From the NCBI GenBank assembly GCA_029204225.1, contig MU835424.1, positions 1 to 39,171 of the forward strand: a DNA stretch of 39,171 nt, in the 5' to 3' direction. The stretch comes from Diphasiastrum complanatum. Lineage: Eukaryota; Streptophyta; Lycopodiopsida; Lycopodiales; Lycopodiaceae. Both the position numbers and the translations under genes were made by a program. Positions 29,066-39,127 of the stretch are shown here, piece after piece; within the stretch, counting starts at the first letter, position 1; each line of letters begins with the position of its first letter. The notes below the pieces were generated by a model. That model saw nothing but the letters and a program-made list of their open reading frames with translations. It ran no database searches and was not told the DNA's origin.

Positions 29066-29798
29066 TGTTGATTTCACATGTGTGGACTGTCCACAACATG
29101 TACTTGTGATCTCCTAAGGTGTGTAGATGCACCAAGATCAAGACTAGATTGAGATTCAAGATCTATCTTTGATTCTATGGCAAAAACACACTACTACATG
29201 CATTCAATCACTTCCAACTCTCACTCACACGTGTGGGAAGTATTCAAAAATTATTCTAAGTAAAAACAAGCTGCTCTTCTTGGATAGAGAGAGAAAAACC
29301 ATCATGAGCTCTCGGGTAGAGAGAGAAAGCTAGAAATCCAATGACACTCAAAATCCACACAATCACCAAATCAATTAGATTCAAAATGAGGAGTACAATG
29401 ATACTAGTAGATCCATGAGCTACCACTATGCTTAACTATGATTGGACCACACTTTGTCACCTCTTAATCCTATTGGACCATTGATCCATGCACCTCTTAA
29501 TTCTATTGGACTATATTCAAGCACACCTCAAATTTCTATTGGACCTCACATGGTTCCACCTCTAAATCCTATTGGACCTCTTAGAATTCATCAAACAAAA
29601 GCATTACACTTGTCTACACTCTAATTGGCACGAGTTTAGCCTCTTACTCTATTTTGGCTCAATAGTGGCATTACAAGTGGAAATGCATAATTTGCCATCT
29701 ATGCCAAATTTGTTCCTATCAACATCCTACACCTAGATGCATATACAAAACATAAGACCCCTATATCTAACATAGATAATCTTTTTCAATTCTTCACA
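29066..29798 (-). repeat. 3' LTR of copia copy 4 (same family as copy 1)
   Basis: 733 bp, TGTTGATTTC...TTCTTCACA on the plus strand, ends TG...CA. Its left part matches 417-659. It contains CACACGTGTG (29226-29235) and a 33-bp tandem array. A polypurine tract (minus strand TTTTTTAGGAGGAG, about 29799-29812) abuts its right side, so this is a 3' LTR of a minus-strand element. Confidence 0.88.
29424..29589. repeat. 33-bp tandem repeat inside the LTR
   Basis: cacctc...ctattggac units start at 29458, 29491, 29524 and 29557, exactly 33 bases apart, with a weaker copy before them at 29424. The conserved core is about cctcttaatcctattggacc. Tandem arrays in an LTR U3 region can act as repeated enhancer modules; here that is only a suggestion. 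Confidence 0.88.
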
Positions 29799-29816
29799 CT
29801 CCTCCTAAAAAATTAT

Positions 29817-30389
29817 CTATGAAAATTTAAGCACTGATCTTGATATAACTTCAAGATTAGATCTATGCTTGATGAAAGCACTTTTGCTCAAAGGCTTGGT
29901 GAGTAGATCGGCAATGCAAGAGGACGAGTTGACATGCTCCAAATAGATTTCTCCTCCAATAAGCTTTTCTCTCACAAAATGGTGTGCCACTTCTATGTGC
30001 CTGCTTCTTGCATGAAATATGGGATTATGGGCAAGAGCTTGGGCCGAGATGTTATCACACTTGATCATTGGTAGATCATCTTCCTTGATGCACTTTAGCT
30101 CCATTAAAAACCTCTTGATCCGCCAAGATATTAGATTGCCTCCAAGAAAGATAGTGTATGCACTAATAGACTTTCGATCCATCTTGTCACTTGCAAAGTT
30201 CGAATCCGAGTATCCAACAATGGATAGATCTTCACTTTTATAAAGTAGACCATAATCACAAGATGAAGATACATATCTTAGAATCCTCTTGGCCATCTTC
30301 CAATGATGGATCTTAGGATCTTGCATAAATTGACTCAATTTGTGCACACAAAAACATAGATCGGGCCTAGTAATGGTAAGCCAAATCAA
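29817..30389 (-). pseudogene. copia RNase H, copy 4
   Basis: Open frame from the RT-RNase H connector (LTITRPDLCFCVHKLSQFMQ) through GYSDSNFASD, MDRKSISAYTIF, KCDNISAQAL and HARSRHIEVAHHFVRE to ADLLTKPLSK and a stop at 29817-29819. Compared with copy 1, about 84 bases are missing in frame after NLISW (near 30120), removing the SLSSCEAKY region that carries a core acidic residue; the enzyme would be dead though the frame is open. The deletion joins two cttgg-like sequences. Confidence 0.83.
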
Positions 30390-30399
30390 GGAGCTTAAA

Positions 30400-31611
30400 T
30401 TTCCCGATTCTTGAGTTGAGTAGCTGACTGATCTGATTTCAGGTGTGGGGCTCCAACAAACCGAGTTAAAACCGAAAATTTACAAAAAGAAATCCGGAAT
30501 TTTTTGTATCTCTGCCCTCGCTGGCTGGACAGCCATCTGTTTGGCCTAATTTTCTAAAATTCAAGACCCAGTACTTGCTTGAATTTCTGATCTGACTTCA
30601 AGTAGTAGGTCGCTGGTCTGTAGCAATCTAGTTTGAAGCTTCAAACTACTGAAAAATCTCAGAAATCATGGATGAAAATCCAATTTTTCAACTCCCTGTC
30701 CAGCGCTGATCCTGCCACTCTATTTTTTATTAGACTTGCTCTAATCTACTCAGAACTTGCTACAATTTTCAGATCTGAGGGCTAGCTCTACAGCGATGAA
30801 TCTGCCCATCTTTTTTCCTTGAATCTCTGCTCAAATGATTCAGAATTCCACCTGACCTTCTTTCTCTGTTTTGTCATCACTTATCTCCATCAGGTCCGCA
30901 TCATCAAAATATTGCGCAGTGTCCAAGGTGTGGACTTGATGGGCCTGTGGTTGTTGATCTTGTGGCTGCTGGGCCACTTCCATGTCTTGAGGAATAGAAC
31001 TCCCCACTCCTCCCCCCCCGAAAAAACTGTCGTTGGTGATGTTGGCAGCGTTGGCGTTGTTATTAGCATGGGTGGGATGGTGGCTTTGTCTGGTAGCACG
31101 AGGTGGGTTGTGCCCGTGTTCGCTGCTGCCGATGATATAGCTACTCCATCACCCCCGTCGATGGTGTTTAAGGGTGAGAAGTGTGTCGGAAAGGCTGTAT
31201 TCTACGGACTTTTAACGCGAATCGAATTTCTAACCAACATTATCAAAATTTACATTGTATCAAAAATATACAAAGACTCGAGAAATTGTATAATGACTCA
31301 AAGAATTACGGATTTTTTGAGTCGATCGTGTATCGAGAAATTCTAATTTTTGGTATTGAAAAATTACGGATTTTGCGAGTCTATACGATATCAAAACTTC
31401 TAAAAAATACAAGTCGAGTTTACATTAACTGAGTAGTGATTTCGTCTAGATTTCTTCGACTAGTATTCTCACTCTGTCTTAAAAATTCCTCTCTAAGATT
31501 ACGGTATCGTTCTAATCGAGATTCTCTATCTGACATACACTAGAGATGGAGATGAATGTATCAGATTTCTTATAACTTTCCTAAACTATCCCCGACAACG
31601 GCACCAAAAAT
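30400..31611 (-). mobile_element. Ty3/gypsy (Tat/Ogre-type) leader and gag start, truncated
   Basis: The minus strand starts at a gypsy PBS (31589-31606), followed by an AT-rich leader, then an open stretch 30840-31130 (no ATG seen) rich in Asn, Gln and Ala with NPPRATRQSHHPTHANNN, resembling the N-terminal, low-complexity part of gypsy Gag. A run of eight C (31012-31019) and frame changes suggest decay. Sequence stops at the junction with copy 4 at 30400. No protease or RT is left. Confidence 0.5.
31589..31606 (-). promoter_or_regulatory. Tat/Ogre-type gypsy primer-binding site
   Basis: The minus strand reads TGGTGCCGTTGTCGGGGA, differing from the site used by many plant Tat/Ogre elements (TGGCGCCGTTGCCGGGGA) at two places, both C-to-T. 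It is preceded on the minus strand by a probable LTR end (...ATATACCA, plus strand near 31612), a few bases away. Confidence 0.7.
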
Positions 31612-32330
31612 TGGTATATATCGTACTATACCAATAAGGTTACTATAGATTTTGTAGTAAATAGTGTCGTTCCCACAAAGGACAGCGTTAGAAAGTTATG
31701 TATTTGGTAAAATTTATGACAAATGGTTTTGAGTGTTATTCTGGTTGTCGACAGACGTTAGAAAGTAACCAATATTACTTGTGTTTGAAAAATGTAATGT
31801 TGATAATTTCATAACAACAATCTGGCCTCTATCAAATCGAATGAAACGCGTTCTACATATGACATGTTATCAGAGTACAGCAGTGGGCTACACTCTGGCT
31901 GATTAAGGTGTCAACATAGAATCGAGAAATGTTTGATGTATTCGTGGATGTGCAAACAATTAATTAATCACGTTCGCAAACTGTTTGTTTCTAGACAGTA
32001 GTCTTCAGAACTGAAACTGAGGTTGGATGATATGGTGAAAAAATGGAAGGAACAGGGTTCTGGAAAATTGTGTCGGTTGAGATTTCAGACAGGGTTAAGG
32101 GGCATCGGTTGAGAGTTGATGGAAGGCGTTGGCTGAGATTTGATGGAAGGCGTCGGCTGAGATTTGATGGAAAGCATCGACTGAGATTTGATGGAAGGCG
32201 TCGCCTGAGATTTGATGGAAGGCGTCGGCTAAGATTGGGCGTCTTCAGGAGACACTCCACCCTAGATATCTTGAGACACTCCTCCACACTATTGAATTAC
32301 ATACCTCCACCAGGTATGTAACTTGATAGT
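31612..32330 (-). repeat. Probable gypsy 5' LTR region (right boundary unknown)
   Basis: Inferred from the adjoining PBS. It holds the segment tagtgtcgttcccacaaagg near 31655, a string typical of the ends of such plant LTRs. The right end cannot be set without a partner. The 24-bp minisatellite at 32101-32241 may lie inside it. Confidence 0.4.
32101..32241. repeat. 24-bp minisatellite, about 5.8 copies
   Basis: Unit ggcgtcggctgagatttgatggaa; copies start at 32101, 32125, 32149, 32173, 32197 and 32221, the last incomplete. Because the unit is a multiple of three, a frame stays open on both strands (plus strand Arg-Arg-Leu-Arg-Phe-Asp-Gly repeats), but no coding role is evident. Confidence 0.93.
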
Positions 32331-33200
32331 GGGGGCCATCACAATAGCCCAAGAGTAGGAGATTTGACGTGCTCTTGACTTCATTTTGGAATGAGGCATG
32401 ATCCATTGTCATGGGCCTGCAGCCCATCTACATTGTGAGACACAATTTCCTATTAAGTGGGCAATTGAAAAGGTTTCTCCTAAGAAGATTCCCTCCAAAA
32501 TTCTCATAAAACACCATATAAAAAATAAAAGCACATTTTTGCATAAAATTATTTTTCTAAGAGTGTGAGTTTTGACTGTTTTTAAAACCTTGAGAATGCA
32601 CATACCATGTTTTCAAAAATAAATTAGTAAAAAACTATATAATTATGTCCATTGCAATTTTGATATAGTTTTAAAAAACCACACAATAAAAAAAATGAAC
32701 ATAAAATGCATATAGCTATTGTACTTTTCATTGAGAGTTTATTATATGTACTTGTATAACACATTAAACCATTAATATTTTGATTGTCGTCTAGATATTT
32801 CAAGAATGCACTCTCCTAAGAAAAATATATCTTCAATACTTTAAAATGACGTTTTAGCTATGGGAAAACTTGTGTATTAGGCAACTTTCCTATGTTGTTG
32901 TTGTCATACGACAATTCAAGTCTTTTCTCAACATTCGCAGAGACATTTTTTGGGTTGGCCTTCTTTTTATCTCTAAAAGTGGTAAAAAATACAACATTTT
33001 TACTAAAAAATTTGCATTTTTGATTCAATAGTCGCTTAAAAGTTCGTAAAATAAGTTTTTCATATTGTATTTTTCGTTATTTAAGATATTTTTTAACATA
33101 ATTATGCAAGAATAATTTTACATTCCAAACCAGAAGTTAAAAAATTGAGGCTAAATTAAATGTTTCCAAAAAATTTTAAACGTTTTTTGTTTTGGTAGAA
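32331..33200. other. AT-rich noncoding sequence
   Basis: Short A/T runs and no convincing ORF, terminus or repeat. Two small minus-strand ORFs (32245-32427, 32409-32603) have no recognisable features. Confidence 0.5.
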
Positions 33201-33205
33201 AAAGT

Positions 33206-33356
33206 TTGCACACAAACTCAATACACTGCATCGAGTTTGTATGCAAATTCGATGTAGTGTATCGGAATGACACACAAACTCGATGCAATGCAACAAAATG
33301 ACACAAATTCAATGCAGTGCATCGAGTTTGTGTGCAATTTCGATGCAGTGCATCGT
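33206..33356. repeat. Cluster of palindromic and inverted repeats
   Basis: A motif close to cacacaaactcgatgcagtgcatcgagtttgtgtg recurs in both orientations. Perfect 17-base arms at 33271-33287 and 33318-33334 form one hairpin. An imperfect 21-base pair at about 33206-33226 and 33228-33248 forms another. A further partial copy ends at 33355. No ORF; the flanks look unrelated. Confidence 0.85.
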
Positions 33357-33976
33357 GAGGAAGGGGATGCATCTTCCATCACTTCAAGATCATCAACACC
33401 TCTAACTATTGATAGTGATGGGATTGATAGTGACTAGCATTTGGAACTGTGTGAGTCCAAAGAGTTTTGAATATCGCGTGTGTCACGGAATAGAAGTGAT
33501 TACTTTCTTTGTTTGCCACTTTTATATCGTAAGAGTATGAGCATTTTAAATATGTGCTTCTTTTTTATACTTTGTTTTTTCTGAATGGAAATGTTCTTGC
33601 AAGTGGTCTTGAGAACCCCCAAAAACAATATAATTGTTTTTCTTGTCACGAACAAAAAAGTCTTTTTTTTTAATGTATTTTGAAAAAAAACTTTACACAC
33701 GTGTAATGCTGTTTTGTTGACACCCATAAAAAGAGGTCATTTTTTGAAGTATCTTAGGGAATATTCCAAATGTTTCCCCTTAGCTAGAAAAATTACCCAT
33801 AAAAAAAAATTGTGTTCTTACTAGTAACTAACAACTACTATTAGTTCTATATTGTCCTAAAGAAAGATAAAAAATTGTATATAAAATATTAATAATCATA
33901 AATAAATTTATTGTCATTTTTGTAATTAGATTATGCGTTATTCTTGTCATTCTCATCATCACATAAATCTCTACAC
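33357..33976. other. AT-rich noncoding sequence
   Basis: Poly-A/T tracts and no ORF or element that I can support. ttacacacgtgtaa occurs near 33694, an 8-base CACACGTG-like palindrome like that in the LTRs, but without LTR context. Confidence 0.45.
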
Positions 33977-34279
33977 TCATCTAACTCTGTCTAAATACAA
34001 TCGTAGATTTCCTACTGTGTTCCTTTGAGAATGTCTCCTTAGCTCATTGTACTTTTCTCCAACTCCAAAAACTCTACTACTTTTTTTCGTGGCTACGAGG
34101 TATCTATAATTATATATAAGGACCACAAATTCAAAACAATGAAATTCCTTACAAGAACATGACAAACTTTTTTTTAGGGTTATCTCAACATGAACAAAAA
34201 ATATATCATTTGATTTTCCACACTTACAATTATTGGTGGAATTCTTCAAAGCTTGCATGAAAGAGATGTAAGGCGACAC
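33977..34279 (-). pseudogene. Possible FAR1/FHY3-type (MULE-derived) fragment
   Basis: A 100-codon open frame. SLSCSCKEFHCFEF resembles the start of a SWIM zinc finger (CxCx..), and EKYNELRRHSQRNTVGNLRL resembles the segment after the finger in FAR1-related proteins, with RYLVATKKSSR in the place of a YILRRW motif. The middle, with the second Cys/His pair, is missing, consistent with a decayed Mutator-like transposase or domesticated FAR1 copy. The similarity is weak and read by eye. Confidence 0.3.
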
Positions 34280-35750
34280 TTTTCATGAAAAGGATTGTCT
34301 ACTGTCATTTGTTCTCTGATACGTCAAATTTTGAAGTATCGTATAGCTATCAACTTGTACGCAAATTGATGTCCCAATCCAATGCATGATTTATCTACTT
34401 TTCATAATTAGCTAAGTTGTCAACAACAAACACATCAAAAACTAGACACTCATAGCATTTTTTAAGAGCAAAAATGAAATTTGAAGAACATAATAGATTT
34501 AAAGCATGAATCCAAAAGTTATCAAAGAAGGAATTCTAGGTAGTCATACTACCACAAAACAAATTGGAGATTTAAAACATCCAAAATTACACGATATGCT
34601 CAAATATATAATTTCTTCTTGAGGATACAAGCTTTTAGATAATTGTAGACCTAGTGAGAACATATTTAAGAAAACAAAGCCAATATTTCAATAGAAATTT
34701 GTAACTAATAGGAATGACTAAGGGTTCCAAGCATAAATGTAGATAGATTCAACGAGAATATCAGGAGTTGAGGTGAGAATGAATTAGACATTGATTAAGT
34801 TTTACAATCAATGGTTCACCTATGAAAAGGGTTGAAAAGCACAGATGATATTGTTGCAACTTTGTACACTATCCAAGCCATAGTTTCTTTCATGATCAAG
34901 AACAATTTTCAAATACCTATAAGAAATTGCTACAACATTGTGGCATCCACTCCCTTGAGATAGAAAAACTTAGCATTCTAGCAAATTGGATATGGAAGAC
35001 ATGGAGAGGAGAAAGATAAGAAATAAAAAACAGTTCACATGACATCAAGGCATGCATGTAACATTGATGACTAACATACTATGGATTGACCATTACATTC
35101 TGTTTTCCTAGTTGTACGAAGGAAAATGTACCCAAATCTAGAAACACAGTTGGCTATCATATGATTATCACCTCAAATATAGTACACAAGTTTTGCAACA
35201 CAAAATCACCAATCAAAACAACAAATCTGTTCACATAACTAGGTTACTAGACCACAAGCTTGAACTGAAATGCAACACATAGTAATTAGTAGATTGGCAG
35301 CTTATGAATTGTTTGAATGGTAATTGACCCCAAAAAAAAAACAAGAAATTCTTAGGGAGCTGATTGATCTATTTGAAGAAGTACCAGAGATTAAAGGGCT
35401 GAGAGTATGGTAGTAATTATCATTGAGTTTCTTGGTGCCTCTAGTTTCTAGATCAGCATCGATTCATACAGAGGCAAACCTACCCAATATCCTGGACTTT
35501 AGCCCCATCGATCACCTAAAGTTTCCAATGTATTTGCATAATTTGAAACTGATAATCTGTTGATGAAATGGACGGGGTCTCAACTCTAAAGCTGCTTCAA
35601 TATGGTATACAAATGTCACACTATGCCGTCCAATTGTCGACTATGATATGGTCAGATGAATAATCTTTTAATATTTGCGATAACAGCTTCAAACAGCTCA
35701 AAACTCACCTTTTGAGAAAAAATCTGCTATTTTTCTAACAAATTAGTACG
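34280..35750. other. Long AT-rich stretch without visible genes
   Basis: About 1.5 kb with no ORF of note, no LTR or inverted-repeat terminus and no tandem array. It may be the downstream or upstream region of the GC-rich ORF at 35751-36134. Confidence 0.5.
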
Positions 35751-36134
35751 TTAGGTCAGGGTACTTCTCTGCCACCCTCGCTTCCTGGCTTTGGAAATGA
35801 GGGATTCTGTGACGGTGGTTGCAGATACATGGACATCTTCCTTGGAGGACTGCTTGACAGGCACAAGCACAGAGCTGCCGGTGGCTTCAGTGTGACGCAC
35901 AGCAAGACGCCAGGCAACGAAAGCAATGAACCCAATATGAGCTACAATCACCAAAGACCACAGCCCAATTTCCCACCAGCTCCCCCAATCTTCCTCATGC
36001 AGCTCCTCCGCCTTGTGCATTTCCCAGCGATCAGACACCTCCTGAACAAACGACGCAGCCATAGCCAAAGCCATCGCCATAGCAGCTTGCTGTTGCAGCT
36101 CAAAGCTTTCCAGCTGCGAAAGCCCTGACGCCAA
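35751..36134 (-). CDS. Small predicted membrane protein, unknown; likely an exon
   Basis: A sharply GC-richer island in AT-rich DNA. The frame is open from about 36236 down to the stop at 35751, but no ATG lies before residue Met in AAMAMALAMAASFVQEV; the upper limit used here is a TTG. The first exon may therefore lie upstream, or translation starts at that Met (about 109 residues). Visible parts: Gln/Ala/Met-rich helix, EVSDRWEMHKAEELHEED (acidic, coiled-coil-like), one clear membrane segment WSLVIVAHIGFIAFVAW, and a Ser/Thr/basic tail ending ARKRGWQRSTLT. It is the best candidate for an ordinary host gene in the window. Family unknown to me. Confidence 0.5.
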   Translation of the reverse strand: MASGLSQLESFELQQQAAMAMALAMAASFVQEVSDRWEMHKAEELHEEDWGSWWEIGLWSLVIVAHIGFIAFVAWRLAVRHTEATGSSVLVPVKQSSKEDVHVSATTVTESLISKARKRGWQRSTLT

Positions 36135-36430
36135 CCCTATAGCTTCACAAGTCCCAATCGTTTCTATAAAGCGATAAAAAGCAGTTTTAATGTGGGTACG
36201 AAAATGGAGAAAGGTGAGAGAGTGCTTCTTGGTTTAAGGGGTGGATCTAACTTGGGACCAAAGAAAGTTTCGATGCGAATATAACCAACTCAGCCAACAT
36301 CATTGGTAAGGTGAGACAATGAGGGGAAAAGAAGGAAGTCTTCCATTTGGTGGAGGTGCTACAATCCTTGCTTTTGGGGCCCTCCTTCCTTACCTTTACT
36401 GTGTTCTGGCAAGTTCGGTACTCGGTTCTC

Positions 36431-36787
36431 GAAAGGTTGACAGTTATGGGAAGTAGGTGACTTATGTGTCGCCTCGAGACATGCTAGTGGAAGTGCAATT
36501 GCTTTTTGGGCCCATCTGCATACTAGTGGAAGTGTTGATGCTTTTTGGACCCATCTAAGCTTTAGGCCACTTTCAAACTCAACTTTGCTCTTGACAAGAG
36601 CTTGGCAAGTGTGACAAATAGTAAGCTTGAGTTCCCGTTAAGTGTGAGGTGTTCGTCAAGGGGTTGTGGTTACAAGAAATAGCTGACTAATGTGTCACCC
36701 TACCTTACATGCATGGTATACGTCAAGAGGCTAATGATTCCTAGGGTGATGCATCAGTCGACTACTTCTCGTAACCGTTAACCTTTC
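36431..36787. repeat. Imperfect inverted repeat with an extra direct copy, MITE-like
   Basis: Arms of 43 bases at 36431-36473 and 36745-36787 match at roughly three quarters of positions in inverted orientation (gaaaggttgacagttatggg against the reverse of cgtaaccgttaacctttc). A third related copy lies near 36664-36702 in direct orientation. A 41-base-period duplication (36483 and 36523, ctagtggaagtg) lies inside. Size and structure would suit a decayed foldback element; no target duplication was confirmed. Confidence 0.6.
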
Positions 36788-37966
36788 CATGGCTCCTAAT
36801 GTAATTGCCAAATGCAACAAAACATTTGCTCAGATTAAAAAAAAAAACTAGTCTTCTTCTTTTTCTCTTAAAAAACATTTGAGGCTCTCTCTCTTTGATT
36901 CTTTGATACTCAAATGTCATCCAGTTTTGTAGGGTTTTGCTTTAATCTCTACAATATTTCTACAATCCCCATGTAGAACTTCTTCAAACGCGTTGACTTG
37001 CACTTTTTTGTTTGTCAAGTCAAAAAGAGATATTGGAAGAAAATTTGGGCTTAAATGTTGACATTATGTTTTAGTTGAATAAAACTTTGGTATGCATGAC
37101 ACAAATTTCAACACTTAGCAAACTAATTATGATATGTTTGATAAACAATTGAATATTTTGTTCTCAATTATCTCACTTTTGTTTCCCTCATCTTATCATT
37201 TGTGCAACATATTGGAGTAGAACTTAGAACCTTAAGGAAAGGAAAAACCAACAACTTACCATTTATTGGAAGACGAACACACATTTAGTTTTAAGTTTGT
37301 ACAAAACTTACATTATATAAACAAGACATACTTAATAGTAGCCCTATAATGCAAAGCCTCAATACCAAGCTACATATCATTGAAGTTACTGAACCTACAT
37401 GCAAAGTATAAGGAACTATGACACACCTTGCAAAAAGGCCAAATTGTTCAAGCCACTTGTATGTTATCTTCACGCAAAGATTTGTTCACAAGACAAGGCA
37501 ATAGTAAAAAAAATTTATCAACTTTTATTCTTTCTACTTTTAACAAGGCTATTTCTCCTCTTCAAATCTTCCTTCTCCATTGTATGTAAAGTATTGTTGC
37601 TTGCATCCCCCTACTCTAGTGAGTTGAAACCCATCTATGAGAATAGAATTCATAAAGGCTTGGAAATTGAAGGTATTGTAAATTCTATAGATGCTAGAGT
37701 TTCAACTTTGACCCTATCATAAGCATTTTTCTCTTTTGAGTCAGAGCTAGCATGCAGCATAGTCCCAATTTCAATGTGCATATCCCAAGCATAAGGTAGT
37801 TTTTTTTAGCTTAGCTTGTAAAAACAAAGGGTTTTGCCTTCTTTGAAATGACTTAATAGTTTCAAAGCATTTAAGAGCATGATCTTTGAATTATATTGAG
37901 TAGCCATTTTGGGCGACATTTTGTGAGTAAATTTTCTGTGAGTGAAATTTCCTTCGTAGATGTAAC
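36788..37966. other. AT-rich sequence, no firm gene
   Basis: Mostly noncoding. Some stretches just below 37966 may be further decayed copia gag on the minus strand, but stops are frequent and no motif is secure. A plus-strand ORF at 37399-37722 is Phe/Leu-rich and unrecognised. Confidence 0.4.
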
Positions 37967-38263
37967 TTAGATGTCCCTCACGTTATATAGTGAGTTCAAA
38001 ATGTCCCAAACGTCTTTTGACGTTTTAGCTTCAACTATGTGTCCAATCTGTGTATCTGATATATTGAGGATAATAAGCGCGAAAGCTTTACCGTCCTTTG
38101 ATTTCCACTTTGAGTTGTGATCTTCAAGTTTTACTTCTGTACCTATAACAACATCCCATAAGTCATTGGCGATTAGCAAGGTCTTCATCTTAAATTTCCA
38201 CAAATGATAATTGGATCCGTTCAGTTTGTTTGCGATAAGACCAACTTTACTTTGAGAATCCAT
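37967..38263 (-). pseudogene. copia Gag N-terminal fragment
   Basis: 98 codons from an ATG at 38263: NKLNGSNYHLWKFKMKTLL, ANDLWDVVIG, DGKAFALIILNISDTQI, TSKDVWDILNSLY. This is the N-terminal half of a UBN2-type copia Gag, of a lineage different from copies 1-4. Stops follow at 37967. No PBS was found in the short upstream sequence. Confidence 0.72.
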
Positions 38264-38863
38264 CTGGAACTTAGTTTGTCGATTGTATCGATGACACTAA
38301 GATGTGGTAATGCCAACAATAGGAAAAAAGAGCCCCATAGTAGCTCATGGATCTATCCATTATATAGGCTGAAATCAAAAACCACAAGTGTTGTGGTGTG
38401 TTGAGACCTCAATAGGATTACATGCATGCAATTTGGTCACTCATCGAGGTAGGTGTGGTGACTCACCTCTTCTTATTAATTGATTTAATTATTTTTTTTC
38501 ATACTAAATGCATGGGGGCCTAGGCCTATGACAAGTGTCCATAGACCCAGCTCTCAAAATAGCAAGTGGAGTTAGACTCTCCACCTCTACATCGACCTAC
38601 TACAAGTCCCAAAATGTTCTTGTGAACTTAGGACCTTAACATTAGGGGGTTTAAAAAATATTGGTACCCCCAAGTAACTTAGACAACTTTAAAACTAATT
38701 TTCTTGGGACATACTCCCATAGAAAATTCTAAGTTAGAATTTTTCTATTGTGAAGATTTAGAGGTCAACAACTCCCCCTTAAATCAAACAATAGGTACAA
38801 TGCCAAGACTTTGCTGATGTTTCTCGATATATTTGGATGCATAGGCAAAAATATATCTCACAC
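38264..38863. other. Sequence between two copia fragments
   Basis: No ORF recognised. On the minus strand it lies downstream of an RT fragment and upstream of a Gag start, where LTR and leader sequence of an element could sit, but no TG...CA ends, PBS or repeats can be shown. Confidence 0.4.
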
Positions 38864-39127
38864 TCAGTGTTTTACTATAGGAGAGAAAGTTTCATAAAAG
38901 TCTATTCCAAACTTTTGTGTGAAACCTCTAGCAACCAATCTAGCTTTATAAACTAATTTTATCATCTGGACCAAATTTATTTTTAAATATCCATTTACAC
39001 TTGATAGTTGTACGGCCTTTAGGTTACGGTTGTAAAGTCCAAACATTCCTTTTGTGCATAGAATCAATCTCTTCTTGCATGGCTTGCAACCATTTGTGTT
39101 TTTTGGGTCCTTGCATGGTTTCTTCAT
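38864..39127 (-). pseudogene. copia reverse transcriptase N-terminal fragment
   Basis: Reads as a broken run-in to RT and then [28 protein letters not shown], a highly typical copia RT stretch, followed by stops. On the minus strand it precedes the Gag fragment at 37967-38263, the reverse of the order within one element, so the two belong to different copies or to a rearranged one. The element continues beyond the right edge of the window. Confidence 0.78.

Larger units (their letters stand above)
29066..30399 (-). mobile_element. Truncated copia element (copy 4), minus strand
   Basis: 3' LTR, polypurine tract and RNase H of the copy 1 family. Homology with copy 1 runs to ...caaggagc at 30399 and stops abruptly, entering gypsy-type sequence. 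Everything upstream of the RT-RNase H connector is missing. Confidence 0.85.

Noticed and set aside
33200-33360. CRISPR-like repeat array
   Set aside because: The units are inverted as well as direct, spacing is irregular, and the context is a plant genome.
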